A program made the position numbers and the translations under genes. From an uncultured Psychroserpens sp. (GTDB taxonomy: Bacteria > Bacteroidota > Bacteroidia > Flavobacteriales > Flavobacteriaceae), in the NCBI RefSeq assembly GCF_947501425.1, contig NZ_CANMVN010000002.1, positions 62,001 to 126,000 on the forward strand: 64,000 nt of DNA, written 5' to 3'. Within the stretch, counting starts at the first letter, position 1. Each line of letters begins with the position of its first letter. The notes under the pieces are model-generated. The model saw only the letters and a program-made list of their open reading frames with translations, was not told the origin of the DNA and did not search any database. Positions 33,713-42,841 of the stretch are shown piece by piece.

Positions 33713-34165
33713 ATGAAAAATATCTATATCCTTCTTTTAACATTAATCTGCTTACCAGTTTCTTCACAATCTAAAAACAATGATTTAGACCTCATCAAAA
33801 TATGTATTCAAAATTATTTTGATGGCTATATTGAACGTGACATAGTCAAACTCAACAATGCCTTTGATACTGAAAACGGCACAATGAAAGTCCCAGTGAA
33901 TATCAATGGAAAAATTACGGCTTATGAAAATAAGTATTTTAAAGACCTAATGCCGCAATGGGGAAGTCGAGATAAATTACCTGAAGCTGTTTTAAACAAT
34001 TGCGCGCTCCACATTCTTAATATAGATATCGATAATAGTAAAATAGCAACTGCTAAGATCAGCATGAAAGTTGATGACATCACATATATTGACATTCTAT
34101 CGCTTCAGAAAATAAATGACAACTGGAAGATCACTAATAAAATGTACTATGTATCAACTAATTAA
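33713..34165 (+). CDS. Secreted NTF2-like (putative lumazine-binding) protein
   Basis: A 150-aa protein with a signal peptide ending SSQS (about residue 20). The rest is a SnoaL/NTF2-like cone fold (IKICIQNYFDGYIERDIVKLNNAF opening, split as IKICIQNYFDGYIERD), ending IDILSLQKINDNWKITNKMYY, as in the PF12893 group. Such proteins are common in flavobacteria; the ligand or reaction is unknown. It is the last forward gene before the convergent TRIC channel gene. Confidence 0.8.
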   Translation: MKNIYILLLTLICLPVSSQSKNNDLDLIKICIQNYFDGYIERDIVKLNNAFDTENGTMKVPVNINGKITAYENKYFKDLMPQWGSRDKLPEAVLNNCALHILNIDIDNSKIATAKISMKVDDITYIDILSLQKINDNWKITNKMYYVSTN

Positions 34166-34234
34166 AAAATTAGTATTGATTTTTGTAGTTAATAGTTTGA
34201 ATTTATGATTACTCGAAATAATTCATAATTGTAG

Positions 34235-34849
34235 TTAGAACTCCTCAGCACCATACAAACTAGGCAAGCTGATTTTGAATCGTACAGCAAGTAATCTTAC
34301 GATGATCACTATCAATCCAGCAATGACGAAAATAAAATTGGTATCAGCTACAAATTCACGTAATAAGAAATATGAAAAACCACCTAAAATACAAGGTGTA
34401 GCATAAATTTCCTTTCTAAAGATTACTGGTATCTCATTACATAAAATATCTCTGATCACACCACCAAAACAAGCTGTCATGGTACCCAAAGCTATACAAA
34501 TAATAGGATGTAATCCTGCTACAATACCAGTTTCAATACCAACCACTGTGTAGAGTCCGATACCAATAGTATCAAACAAAAAAAGAGAGCGACGTAAATA
34601 GTTTATTTGTTTCCGAAGTAAAACCGCAAAGAATGCAGCTCCTAAAATAACATACACATAAGTCATGTTGGTCATCCAAGACACTGGGTGAATTCCAACC
34701 ATTACATCTCTTAGAGTTCCACCTCCAACTGCTGTTACAAATGCAATGATTACTACACCAAAAGCATCCATTCGCTTATCCAGAGCAACTAACACACCTG
34801 AAATAGCAAAAGCTATGGTTCCTAAAATATCTACAACTTGAAAAAACAT
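34235..34849 (-). CDS. TRIC-family cation channel (UPF0126/YicG-like)
   Basis: A seven-helix inner-membrane protein of 204 aa, built from two repeats of three helices plus one. Each repeat carries the glycine-rich motif: AVGGGTLRDVMVG (about 41-53) and ACFGGVIRDILCNE (about 126-139). Bacterial TRIC homologues form homotrimeric channels for monovalent cations; in bacteria the physiological role is unclear and some members may move glycine. The upstream region contains the tandem 75-bp repeats at 34930-35065. Confidence 0.92.
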   Translation of the reverse strand: MFFQVVDILGTIAFAISGVLVALDKRMDAFGVVIIAFVTAVGGGTLRDVMVGIHPVSWMTNMTYVYVILGAAFFAVLLRKQINYLRRSLFLFDTIGIGLYTVVGIETGIVAGLHPIICIALGTMTACFGGVIRDILCNEIPVIFRKEIYATPCILGGFSYFLLREFVADTNFIFVIAGLIVIIVRLLAVRFKISLPSLYGAEEF

Positions 34850-34929
34850 GGTTTACTTGAATAATTCGAGGCAAAAATACTTTGCAATTTTGGGATTTCT
34901 TTAAATATGAAGAAAAATTTGGCTTTCGT

Positions 34930-35065
34930 GATCCCGAAACCAATTTGGGATAAGCGATTCACACAAGTTTTGAAAAACAAAACTTGGTTCTTTACTAATA
35001 TTGAGATCCCGAAACCAATTCGGGATAAGCGATTCACACAAGTTTTGAAAACAAAACTTGGTTCT
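34930..35065. repeat. Two tandem copies of a 61-62 bp double-hairpin repeat (period 75)
   Basis: Copy 1 is 34930-34991 and copy 2 is 35005-35065, differing by a T/C change and one A. Each has two hairpins: ATCCCGAA..TTCGGGAT and CAAGTTTTG..CAAAACTTG. On the minus strand they lie directly after the RDD gene stop and 80 nt before the TRIC start. A REP-like or attenuator function is possible. Confidence 0.7.
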
Positions 35066-35069
35066 CTGC

Positions 35070-35813
35070 TTACATCCCTTGGGTATAGTAATTATAATCT
35101 TTTAGAATCTTATCGATAAATTCAATATCGGTGTCATTGAAATCTTTAATCTCAATCACTTCAATAATCTTCTTTCTCAACTTAGTCAATGTTGCATAAT
35201 CCTTAGAAGCTTTTGCTCTAACAAAAGTCTCTTTTATAATACGAGCATCATTATCTGACAACCTAATTACATTAGGATATTTGGGCACATAACTATCGTC
35301 TAATTCTTCTAGAATGGTATGACTTATATTAACGTTATTTTTTAATGTAATCACAGATGTTCCAGCTGTCATATCACCCAATCGCTGACTCTTTTTACTG
35401 GTAACAATAGTGACTAATGCTACTAGACCGGTTAACATATTAAGGTCTATAATTCTAAAAAACCAACGAATAAGATAATCAGCTAAAGAGGCCTGATAGC
35501 CATCAATTTTAACCACTTTAATCTTCATAATACGCTTTCCTATGGTTTGACCATCAAGAAAAGTTTCAAAAATGAGCGAGTAAAATATAACTGGTAAATA
35601 AAACAAAAGAAATATAGCAATTTGCGACCATTGATCCATATCATCGATAAGGTCATATATATCAAATAAATTAAACATAATTTGATAAGCTACTACGATG
35701 TAAGCGATTTTAATAATCCAATCTATAATAAAAGCCAATATACGCTCACCTACACTTGCTGCAATGAAATTTATATTAACGTTTTGTGTCGTATTTATTT
35801 GTAACTCTACCAT
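35070..35813 (-). CDS. RDD family membrane protein
   Basis: A 247-aa inner-membrane protein. The RDD domain is at about 15-155: VGERILAFIIDWIIKIAYIV (Arg and Asp of the RDD motif as R..D), a second helix with FLPVIFYSLIFETFLDGQTIGKRIMKIKVV (conserved G-Q-T-I-G-K; here DGQTIGKRIM), and RWFFRIIDL. A charged C-terminal cytoplasmic tail of about 85 residues follows. Some RDD proteins act as Na+/H+ antiporters; most have no assigned function. It is divergent from spoIIM with only about 20 nt between start codons, and is typically linked to the MoxR/DUF58 cluster. Confidence 0.9.
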   Translation of the reverse strand: MVELQINTTQNVNINFIAASVGERILAFIIDWIIKIAYIVVAYQIMFNLFDIYDLIDDMDQWSQIAIFLLFYLPVIFYSLIFETFLDGQTIGKRIMKIKVVKIDGYQASLADYLIRWFFRIIDLNMLTGLVALVTIVTSKKSQRLGDMTAGTSVITLKNNVNISHTILEELDDSYVPKYPNVIRLSDNDARIIKETFVRAKASKDYATLTKLRKKIIEVIEIKDFNDTDIEFIDKILKDYNYYTQGM

Positions 35814-35836
35814 TAATTGCTTTAATTTGAATGCGT

Positions 35837-36814
35837 ATGAGAGAAGTTGCTTTTATTAAACAAAATAAAGAAAAATGGCTCAATTTCGAAAAGGCTATTT
35901 TTGGAAAAACCCTAAAAAATCCTGATGAATTAGCATCTCTTTATATACAATTAGTAAATGACCTGTCTTACGCTCAAACTTACTATCCCAAAAGTAAAAC
36001 AATTCTTTATTTAAACAACCTGGCAGCCAAAGCTTTTCAAAAAATTTATAAAACGAAGCGGGAAGACACCAATAGGTTTGTGCATTTCTGGAAGGTTGAA
36101 GTTCCTCTTATCGTCTATGAATACAGGCGTTATGTGTATTATGCTTTTGCCATATTTTTAAGCTTTGTGGCTATTGGAGCCTTGTCTGCTGCTCATGATG
36201 ATTCGTTTGTGAGACTTATTTTAGGTGATAGCTATGTCAATATGAGCTTAGAAAACATCAAAGATGGTGATCCTGTTGCTGTTTATAAAAGCGGTAGTAA
36301 TTGGGGCAGTTTTATTGGCATTACTCTCAATAACCTTTATGTAGGAATTTGTTCTTTCATTTTTGGTGTTATTGGTGGTTTAGGAACAGCTTACTATATG
36401 TTAGTTAACGGGATCATGGTTGGCGCATTTCAGTATTTCTTCTATCAGGAAGGTGTGCTCTGGGAAAGCGTTAGAGGTATTTGGATTCATGGGTCTATGG
36501 AAATATTTGCTATTGTCATAGAAGGCGCAGCAGGATTAATTCTTGGAGCCAGTATCTTATTTCCAAAAACTTATTCCAGAATGATCTCTTTTAAAATGGG
36601 AGTGAAAAATGGTGTGAAAATTTTAATTAGCACTTTTCCATTTACCATTGCTGCAGGATTTTTAGAAGGTTATGTTACACGATATTCTAACACCATGCCC
36701 AATTGGTTATCGGTTGGTATTATACTATTTACATTGAGTTTGATCTCTTATTACTATTTGATCTATCCATTTATACTCAACAAAAAAATTAAAAAAACAT
36801 ATGCAACTATATAA
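35837..36814 (+). CDS. Stage II sporulation protein M (SpoIIM) family membrane protein
   Basis: A 325-aa membrane protein of the SpoIIM/DUF95 superfamily; despite the name it has nothing to do with spores here. About five transmembrane helices follow a 95-residue cytoplasmic region (REVAFIKQNKEKWLNFEKAI). A conserved core is GIWIHGSMEIFAIVIEGAAG (about 217-236). I chose the ATG at 35837 (MREVAF); an ATG at 35831 would add Met-Arg. It opens the operon SpoIIM-membrane protein-DUF4129-DUF4350-MoxR-DUF58, and its 3' end overlaps the next gene by 14 bp. Confidence 0.88.
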   Translation: MREVAFIKQNKEKWLNFEKAIFGKTLKNPDELASLYIQLVNDLSYAQTYYPKSKTILYLNNLAAKAFQKIYKTKREDTNRFVHFWKVEVPLIVYEYRRYVYYAFAIFLSFVAIGALSAAHDDSFVRLILGDSYVNMSLENIKDGDPVAVYKSGSNWGSFIGITLNNLYVGICSFIFGVIGGLGTAYYMLVNGIMVGAFQYFFYQEGVLWESVRGIWIHGSMEIFAIVIEGAAGLILGASILFPKTYSRMISFKMGVKNGVKILISTFPFTIAAGFLEGYVTRYSNTMPNWLSVGIILFTLSLISYYYLIYPFILNKKIKKTYATI

Positions 36815-37742
36815 ATCTAGAGGTTTTGGAGAATTCTTTCAGGATACTTTTGCCTTTCTAAGAGAAAACGGAAAACATTTTTTTAAACATTTTTTTATTG
36901 TCAATGGTATTTTCCTGTTGATCTTAATGGTAATGACCTACTTCTTTAGTAAATTCTATACCGATGTTGTTTTTGGAAGCCTCGTCTATGGCAATCAAAA
37001 TGCATTTGATCAATATTTGAACCAGAACTCAGGAATTTTTATTTTACTGTTATTTCTCTTTATTCTAGTTGCACTAGTTGCTGCTGTCATTTCCTATTCA
37101 TTTGTACCTATATACTTAAAACTATATACTGAACGCAATGGCAAAGAATTTACAGCTACAGATATCATCAACGTTTACAAAGCCAATATTGGCAAGATCA
37201 TTATATTTTTAGTTTGCGGTATCCTTATTGGTATCCCATTGATGGTATTTGTAGGGCTCCTAACATTTATACTCACCATTACTATAATTGGTCTTTTAAT
37301 GCTTCCTCTTGTTGCTGGAGGCGTTAGCTTGTATTATCAGGGAACACTCATGGAATACCTCAATAACAAGAAAGGAATCTGGGAAAGTTTTGGTTACTCA
37401 TGGAAACTCATGAGCTCAAAGTTTTGGGCTGCTATTGGATGTGTTGGAATCTTTTTTCTAATGAGTTATGTGGCACAATATATTGTAGCTATTATTCCTT
37501 ACTTCTTCGGAATGGTTAACATCCTTACAGAGGTTCAGCCAGGTGTTAATTCAGATCCGCAAGACTTAGGCAAATCTATGATGGTCATGATGATTGTTGT
37601 TTTTATGCTCTCTTTTTTGGTAAGCAGCTTATTAGGTGTGATAGTACAGCTTAATCAAGGTGTGATTTACTACAGCTTGAAAGAAGATAACGAAAACATT
37701 AATACTAAAAGTGATATTGATCTCATAGGAACTGGTGCGTAA
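36801..37742 (+). CDS. Polytopic membrane protein of the MoxR/DUF58 operon
   Basis: A 313-aa membrane protein with about six helices (near 30-50, 85-110, 132-155, 160-180, 215-235, 265-290). The pattern GFGEFFQDTFAFLRENGKHF at the start and the central VPIYLKLYTERNGKEFTATDI loop are typical of the uncharacterised protein that always sits between SpoIIM and DUF4129 genes in flavobacteria. No catalytic motif is seen. The start overlaps spoIIM by 14 bp and the stop overlaps the DUF4129 gene by 8 bp, so translation is probably coupled. Confidence 0.8.
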   Translation: MQLYKSRGFGEFFQDTFAFLRENGKHFFKHFFIVNGIFLLILMVMTYFFSKFYTDVVFGSLVYGNQNAFDQYLNQNSGIFILLLFLFILVALVAAVISYSFVPIYLKLYTERNGKEFTATDIINVYKANIGKIIIFLVCGILIGIPLMVFVGLLTFILTITIIGLLMLPLVAGGVSLYYQGTLMEYLNNKKGIWESFGYSWKLMSSKFWAAIGCVGIFFLMSYVAQYIVAIIPYFFGMVNILTEVQPGVNSDPQDLGKSMMVMMIVVFMLSFLVSSLLGVIVQLNQGVIYYSLKEDNENINTKSDIDLIGTGA

Positions 37743-38493
37743 TTATATCCATTTACATATCATCTTGTTGTTCTTCGGAATATCGCTTAACTCCAATGCA
37801 GCTGGCTTAGAGAAGATCATCCATTTTCAAACTCCAGATCAGGAAGTCATTGTGGATACAGAATCTATGGAGAAACGCGAATACAATGATCTTAAGGATA
37901 AATACAATGGTAACGATTTCATTTATGAGCGCTCCACAGAAAATTCAGGTTGGTGGACACGTTTTAAGCAATGGTTAACAGATTTTTTTAAAGACCTGTT
38001 CAATATTAATACAGATGCTAGAGCTGCTGATATTACAGACATAATACTAAAAGTATTCTATGTCGTCATTTTTCTCCTTGTCGTGTTCTTTATTGTAAAA
38101 GCCATTATCAACAAAGAAGGAAATTGGGTATTTGGAAAATCGTCAGATAAAAGCATTATTCCTGTTACCGACATAGAAAATAATATTTACGAAGCCGATT
38201 TTAAATCGCTCATTCAAAATGCTGAAAAAGAAAACAATTACAGATTAGCCATACGATATTACTATCTGTGGTTGCTGAAGACGCTTTCCGAAGCAGAAAT
38301 AATAGATTACGATGTAGAAAAAACCAATAGCGATTATTACATCGAAATTGAAAAAGAGGAGATGAAAAAAGATTTTTCGTATACCTCATACCTCTACAAC
38401 TATATATGGTATGGCGAATTTGATATTGATGACAATCAATTCAATAAAGCCAAAGATGCGTTTACTCAATTTTTAAGATCACTTTGGACATGA
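37735..38493 (+). CDS. DUF4129 domain protein
   Basis: A 252-aa protein starting at GTG (37735), overlapping the previous stop by 8 bp. It has a signal-like N-terminus (LHIILLFFGISLNSNA), an extracytoplasmic segment, a transmembrane helix at about 103-122 (ILKVFYVVIFLLVVFFIVKAI), and a cytoplasmic DUF4129 domain (about 160-250; NYRLAIRYYYLWLLKTLSEA, then YNYIWYGEFDID). In transglutaminase and MoxR-DUF58 clusters this domain accompanies the AAA+ machinery. Function is unknown. The stop overlaps the next ATG (ATGA). Confidence 0.85.
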   Translation: MRNYIHLHIILLFFGISLNSNAAGLEKIIHFQTPDQEVIVDTESMEKREYNDLKDKYNGNDFIYERSTENSGWWTRFKQWLTDFFKDLFNINTDARAADITDIILKVFYVVIFLLVVFFIVKAIINKEGNWVFGKSSDKSIIPVTDIENNIYEADFKSLIQNAEKENNYRLAIRYYYLWLLKTLSEAEIIDYDVEKTNSDYYIEIEKEEMKKDFSYTSYLYNYIWYGEFDIDDNQFNKAKDAFTQFLRSLWT

Positions 38494-39686
38494 GTAAAAC
38501 ACTAAAAATATACATCGGGATTTTGATATTGCTTTTTGCAGGTATTTTTGCTATTGAGTTATCGACACCAGAACCTATCAATTGGCAAAAAACCTACAAT
38601 GAAACTCAAAAGATTCCATACGGTACTTTTATCTTCTATGAAGAGTTGAATGATCTATTTCCAGAGAGTAAAGTTCAGGATATTAAAATGACCCCTTACG
38701 AATTTTTTGATGATTATTACAGTTGGGAAGACTCCAGTTACTTAACCACTGGAACTTACATGCTTATTGATGATTATTCTGATCTGGACAATACTTCAGC
38801 GCAAGAATTATTAGACTTTGCATCACATGGAAATGATATTTTTATTTCTAGTAATTACTTTCCAAACCGCTTATTAGATTCGCTTGGTTTTGATACACGT
38901 AACGATTACAGCTTTGAAGGCAAGGCACAATTTACATTTACAAATCCTACATTTAGAAACGATTCAATTACCATAGAAAAAGGCCTAAGTAATATTTATT
39001 TTTCTGAAATAGACACCCTTAACACAACGGTTCTTGGTCATCAGAAATTTGCTGATTCTACATATACTAACTTTATTAAAACCTCATGGGGAGATGGGAA
39101 TTTCTTCATTCATTTACAACCTATAGTATTTACAAATTATCATTTACTTAAAAATTCTAACCAAAAGTATGCCTCCAGTATAATGTCTTATCTTGGAGAT
39201 GATACCATATATTTTGATTCTAGAAATAAGGTTGGTAAAAATCTTGGAAATTCACCATTACGCTTTATTAATAGCCAACCTCCTTTGCGTTGGGCATGGT
39301 ATTTAGCTCTTATTTCCATTGTCTTGTTTATGATTTTCAATGCCAAACGAAAGCAACGCGTAGTTAAAGTAATTACACCTTTAAAAAATACTACTGTAGA
39401 TTTTACTAAGACCATTGGTAATTTATACTATGAAACCAAAGATCATGACAATTTAATAGAAAAGAAGATTACTTATTTCTTAGAATATATACGTAGAGTA
39501 TATTATTTAGATACTCAGCTATTGGATGATAAGTTTGTTAAAAACCTATCGTTAAAGTCTGGAAAAGATGAAGACGATATAAAAAAATTAATTAATCAGA
39601 TTGTATATTTAAAAGCTAAAACAGCATGTAATGAAAATGACCTGCTCAGACTAAATAAAGCTATTGAAGATTTTTATACCACATAA
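38490..39686 (+). CDS. DUF4350 domain membrane protein
   Basis: A 398-aa protein from the ATG at 38490, which overlaps the preceding TGA by 4 bp; an in-frame TTG 6 nt upstream is less likely. An N-terminal helix (about 6-22) is followed by an extracytoplasmic DUF4350 domain (about 35-250) with a GATase-like fold (YGTFIFYEELNDLFP, ELLDFASHGNDIFIS). A second helix (about 270-290) follows, then a cytoplasmic tail. The DUF4350-MoxR-DUF58 order is standard. The family is probably a structural partner of the AAA+ complex, not an enzyme. Confidence 0.85.
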   Translation: MSKTLKIYIGILILLFAGIFAIELSTPEPINWQKTYNETQKIPYGTFIFYEELNDLFPESKVQDIKMTPYEFFDDYYSWEDSSYLTTGTYMLIDDYSDLDNTSAQELLDFASHGNDIFISSNYFPNRLLDSLGFDTRNDYSFEGKAQFTFTNPTFRNDSITIEKGLSNIYFSEIDTLNTTVLGHQKFADSTYTNFIKTSWGDGNFFIHLQPIVFTNYHLLKNSNQKYASSIMSYLGDDTIYFDSRNKVGKNLGNSPLRFINSQPPLRWAWYLALISIVLFMIFNAKRKQRVVKVITPLKNTTVDFTKTIGNLYYETKDHDNLIEKKITYFLEYIRRVYYLDTQLLDDKFVKNLSLKSGKDEDDIKKLINQIVYLKAKTACNENDLLRLNKAIEDFYTT

Positions 39687-39689
39687 ATT

Positions 39690-40793
39690 ATGGAACATTT
39701 AGACGACAACCAAAACGAAGATTTAACACCAAAGAACGAACAATTTGATGAGTCGTTATTAGGAGATCCTAGTGCATTAGAGCCTACTGAAACACCGCAA
39801 AGTCCTGAAACGACTGATAGTGACATCAGTTTTAAAAATCGTATTGATTTAACTGAACTTCAAGAAGGTATCGCCCTAATCAAAAACGAAATAGGAAAAG
39901 TCATCGTTGGTCAAAAAGGAATGATTGATATGCTTATTGCTTCAATCTTAGCTAACGGACACTCATTAATTGAAGGTGTTCCTGGTGTGGCAAAAACCAT
40001 CTCTGCAAAATTATTAGCCAAATCTTTAGATATTGGGTTTAGCAGAATTCAATTTACTCCAGATCTCATGCCTAGTGATATTTTGGGTACATCGGTCTTC
40101 AACATGAAAAACTCAGAGTTTGAGTTTAAAGAAGGTCCTATTTTCTCTAATATGATTCTTATTGATGAAATCAACAGAGCTCCAGCAAAAACACAGGCCG
40201 CTTTGTTTGAGGTTATGGAAGAACGACAAATTACTATCGACGGACAAAAATTTAAAATGGATTTGCCGTTTATTGTTCTGGCAACACAAAACCCTGTAGA
40301 GCAAGAAGGTACGTATCGTCTACCAGAAGCTCAGTTAGACCGTTTCCTGTTTAAAATTGATATTGATTATCCTAATGTTGATGAAGAAGTGGAAATTTTA
40401 GTTAGAGAACAAAATTTACAAGGCAATATTAAAACAGATCAGGTTACAGCACACTTAAGTAAAGAACAGATTAATACATTCCAAAAGCTGGTAGATCAGG
40501 TCATTATAGAATCACATCTTATCAAATATATTGCAGATATGATTGTCAATACTAGAAACAATCCGTTTTTGTATCTAGGAGCCTCTCCAAGAGCATCCAT
40601 TGCCATTTTAAAAGCCAGTAAAGCATTTGCGGCTATGAGTGGAAGAGATTTCGTGACTCCAGAAGATATCAAGAGAGCTGCAATACCAGTATTACAACAT
40701 CGTGTTATTGTAACACCAGAGCGTGAAATGGAAGGCGTAACCACCAAACAAATTATTAAACAAATTATTGAAGCTGTAGAAATCCCAAGATAA
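39690..40793 (+). CDS. MoxR family AAA+ ATPase
   Basis: A 367-aa cytoplasmic AAA+ ATPase with chaperone-like function on partner proteins carrying vWA or DUF58 domains. After an acidic, proline-containing N-terminal extension (about 1-45), the core has VIVGQKGMI, Walker A EGVPGVAKT (about 95-103), Walker B MILIDEINRAP (about 154-164), sensor 1 FIVLATQNPVEQEGTY and sensor 2 GASPRASIAILKASKAFA. All ATPase residues are present. It begins 3 nt after DUF4350 and precedes the DUF58 gene by 9 nt. Confidence 0.95.
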   Translation: MEHLDDNQNEDLTPKNEQFDESLLGDPSALEPTETPQSPETTDSDISFKNRIDLTELQEGIALIKNEIGKVIVGQKGMIDMLIASILANGHSLIEGVPGVAKTISAKLLAKSLDIGFSRIQFTPDLMPSDILGTSVFNMKNSEFEFKEGPIFSNMILIDEINRAPAKTQAALFEVMEERQITIDGQKFKMDLPFIVLATQNPVEQEGTYRLPEAQLDRFLFKIDIDYPNVDEEVEILVREQNLQGNIKTDQVTAHLSKEQINTFQKLVDQVIIESHLIKYIADMIVNTRNNPFLYLGASPRASIAILKASKAFAAMSGRDFVTPEDIKRAAIPVLQHRVIVTPEREMEGVTTKQIIKQIIEAVEIPR

Positions 40794-40802
40794 TCAAGAC
40801 CT

Positions 40803-42134
40803 TTGAAACGTATTAAACCTTTTTATTTACAAAACAGATTTTTCTATGCTTGCATAGCCATTATGGTGTTGTTTGTTGTGAGCTTTATTTTTCCAAGAGG
40901 TTTTGCCGTTGTCAAACTATTACTCCTACTTCTGGTCACACTTACCGTATTAGATACCATTATACTTTTTGCAGCTAAAAATGGTGTTAAGGGTAATAGA
41001 TACCTGCCAGAAAAATTTTCAAATGGTGATCAGAATTCTGTCAATTTGGTGATTAATAATTATTACACATTTCCCGTTTACATCAAGATCATCGACGAAA
41101 TTCCAGAGCAATTTCAAGTCCGTGATTTTAGTATCACCAGAAAATTAGAGGCATCAAGTACTTCAGAAATTGAATACAAATTAAGACCAGTAGAACGTGG
41201 TGAATATCACTTTGGAAAATTAAATATCTATGTCACTTCAGTTTTCGGTTTGGTAGCTAGACGCTTTTCATACGATGATAAAGCTATGGTACCTACTTAC
41301 CCTAGTTTTATTCAACTTCGGAAATATGATCTCATTGCTATTAGTAACAATCTACATCAATACGGCATAAAAAAAATACGTAAGATTGGGCATACTATGG
41401 AGTTTGAGCAAATCAAAGATTACGTATTAGGTGATGACCTGCGAACTATAAACTGGAAAGCCACAGCCAAACGAAATCAGTTGATGGTCAACCAATTTCA
41501 GGACGAAAAATCACAACCAGTCTACTCTATTATTGATAAAGGTCGTGTGATGAAAATGCCATTTGACGGCCTCACATTATTGGATTATGCCATCAATGCG
41601 GCTTTAGTCATTTCAAACGTAGCACTTAAAAAACAAGACAAAGCAGGTATATTGGCATTTTCTAAAAAATTAGAAAACATAGTCGTTGCCGAACGACGTA
41701 CCTCGCAAATGAATCTCATTTTGGAGACACTTTACAATGTAAGCACAGATTTCTTCGAAACAGATTACAGCAGGCTTTATGCAGATGTCAAACGAAATAT
41801 CACACACCGAAGTTTGATGCTATTGTATACTAATTTTGAGACACTAGACAGTTTACACAGACAACTACCTTATTTAAAAGGTATTGCTAAAAACCACTTA
41901 CTGGTAGTTATTTTCTTCAAGAATACAGAACTCAACACCATAATTACCGAAAAAGCCGAAACTGTTCAGCAGGCTTACGACAAAGTTATTGCCGAAAAAT
42001 TTGCTTTTGAAAAACGATTGATCGTCAATGAGCTTCAAAAATACGGGATTCAATCTATTCTAACCTCTCCTGAAGATCTAACCATTGATACTATTAATAA
42101 ATATCTCGAGATCAAGGCACGAGGACTCTTATAA
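40803..42134 (+). CDS. DUF58 domain protein
   Basis: A 443-aa protein that pairs with MoxR ATPases. Two N-terminal helices (about 10-55) are followed by a beta-rich region and the DUF58 signature IKDYVLGDDLRTINWKATAK (about 202-221). A vWA-like domain follows (QPVYSIIDKGRVMKMPFDG, with the DxSxS metal site degenerate: IDKGR). The start appears to be TTG at 40803 (KRIKPFYLQNRFFYAC follows directly). It is the last gene of the cluster that starts at 35837. Confidence 0.9.
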   Translation: MKRIKPFYLQNRFFYACIAIMVLFVVSFIFPRGFAVVKLLLLLLVTLTVLDTIILFAAKNGVKGNRYLPEKFSNGDQNSVNLVINNYYTFPVYIKIIDEIPEQFQVRDFSITRKLEASSTSEIEYKLRPVERGEYHFGKLNIYVTSVFGLVARRFSYDDKAMVPTYPSFIQLRKYDLIAISNNLHQYGIKKIRKIGHTMEFEQIKDYVLGDDLRTINWKATAKRNQLMVNQFQDEKSQPVYSIIDKGRVMKMPFDGLTLLDYAINAALVISNVALKKQDKAGILAFSKKLENIVVAERRTSQMNLILETLYNVSTDFFETDYSRLYADVKRNITHRSLMLLYTNFETLDSLHRQLPYLKGIAKNHLLVVIFFKNTELNTIITEKAETVQQAYDKVIAEKFAFEKRLIVNELQKYGIQSILTSPEDLTIDTINKYLEIKARGLL

Positions 42135-42234
42135 AACCTCTGATAACATAACATGTCGTATTCAATTTGTTTTATTAAATTAGTTAAATCAAAACATGAA
42201 ACTACTGCTTACAATACTTATAATTATTTGATAT

Positions 42235-42693
42235 ATGGATATCACTAAATTAAACCTAAAAATAGATAAGAATTCTAAACTCAACGATCTCTATCTGCAG
42301 TTTCAAAAACTTTTGAGTGAACTTCGGAAAAAAGAACTTTCAGATACTTTAGTCTCATCCATAAACAAAGATATAGAAGCGCTTCAATTAACCACTACTT
42401 CTGAAAACACACTGAAAAAGCAGATAAAAACACTACAAACCAGAGTGATAAAAAACGTTGAAAAAGCATCTAAAATTGTACCTAAAAATTATTATCGAAA
42501 CCAATGGTTAGCATTAGGAATGGCTGTATTTGGAATACCAATAGGAGTGGTATTTGGATTAAGTATGGGTAATATGGCTTTTTTAGGAATTGGCCTTCCT
42601 ATCGGTATGGCAATAGGTACTGCTATTGGTGCTAGTATGGATAAAAAAGCATTAAATGAAGGACGGCAACTTGATATTGATATCAAATTCTAA
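42235..42693 (+). CDS. Coiled-coil protein with glycine-zipper membrane segment
   Basis: A 152-aa protein. Residues 1-85 are charged and probably form a coiled coil (KLNDLYLQFQKLLSELRKKE, LKKQIKTLQTRVIKN). Residues about 90-140 form two hydrophobic helices rich in spaced glycines (GMAVFGIPIGVVFGLSMGN, GIGLPIGMAIGTAIGASMD), a glycine-zipper-like membrane segment. No named family is recognised. It stands alone, 100 nt after the DUF58 gene. Confidence 0.75.
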   Translation: MDITKLNLKIDKNSKLNDLYLQFQKLLSELRKKELSDTLVSSINKDIEALQLTTTSENTLKKQIKTLQTRVIKNVEKASKIVPKNYYRNQWLALGMAVFGIPIGVVFGLSMGNMAFLGIGLPIGMAIGTAIGASMDKKALNEGRQLDIDIKF

Positions 42694-42780
42694 GTTTAAT
42701 TTGATTATAACAAAACATCTTTTTTACAATTCAGTCATAAAAACTGACAATTCGGTTAGTCTCTTTATGTAAAGTTTTCA

Positions 42781-42817
42781 GTTCGTTAGATATTTGAACT
42801 ATCAATAACAAACGAAC
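42781..42817. promoter_or_regulatory. Inverted repeat upstream of the DUF2141 gene
   Basis: GTTCGTT (42781-42787) and AACGAAC (42811-42817) form an inverted repeat 25 nt upstream of the ATG, around TATTTGAAC. A further similar half-site CGGTTAG lies at 42753-42759. Possible operator or transcript-leader stem; weak. Confidence 0.3.
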
Positions 42818-42841
42818 CATTAATCATTAATCAATACTATT

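Noticed and set aside
34831-35037. Minus-strand open frame over the same repeats
   Set aside because: Same cause: the tandem repeats keep frame. It overlaps the start of the TRIC gene and has no recognisable protein features.
34907-35119. Open frame of about 70 codons with an internal 25-residue repeat
   Set aside because: It exists because the two 75-bp DNA repeats are in frame; the sequence is hairpin-forming noncoding DNA and runs into the RDD gene on the other strand.
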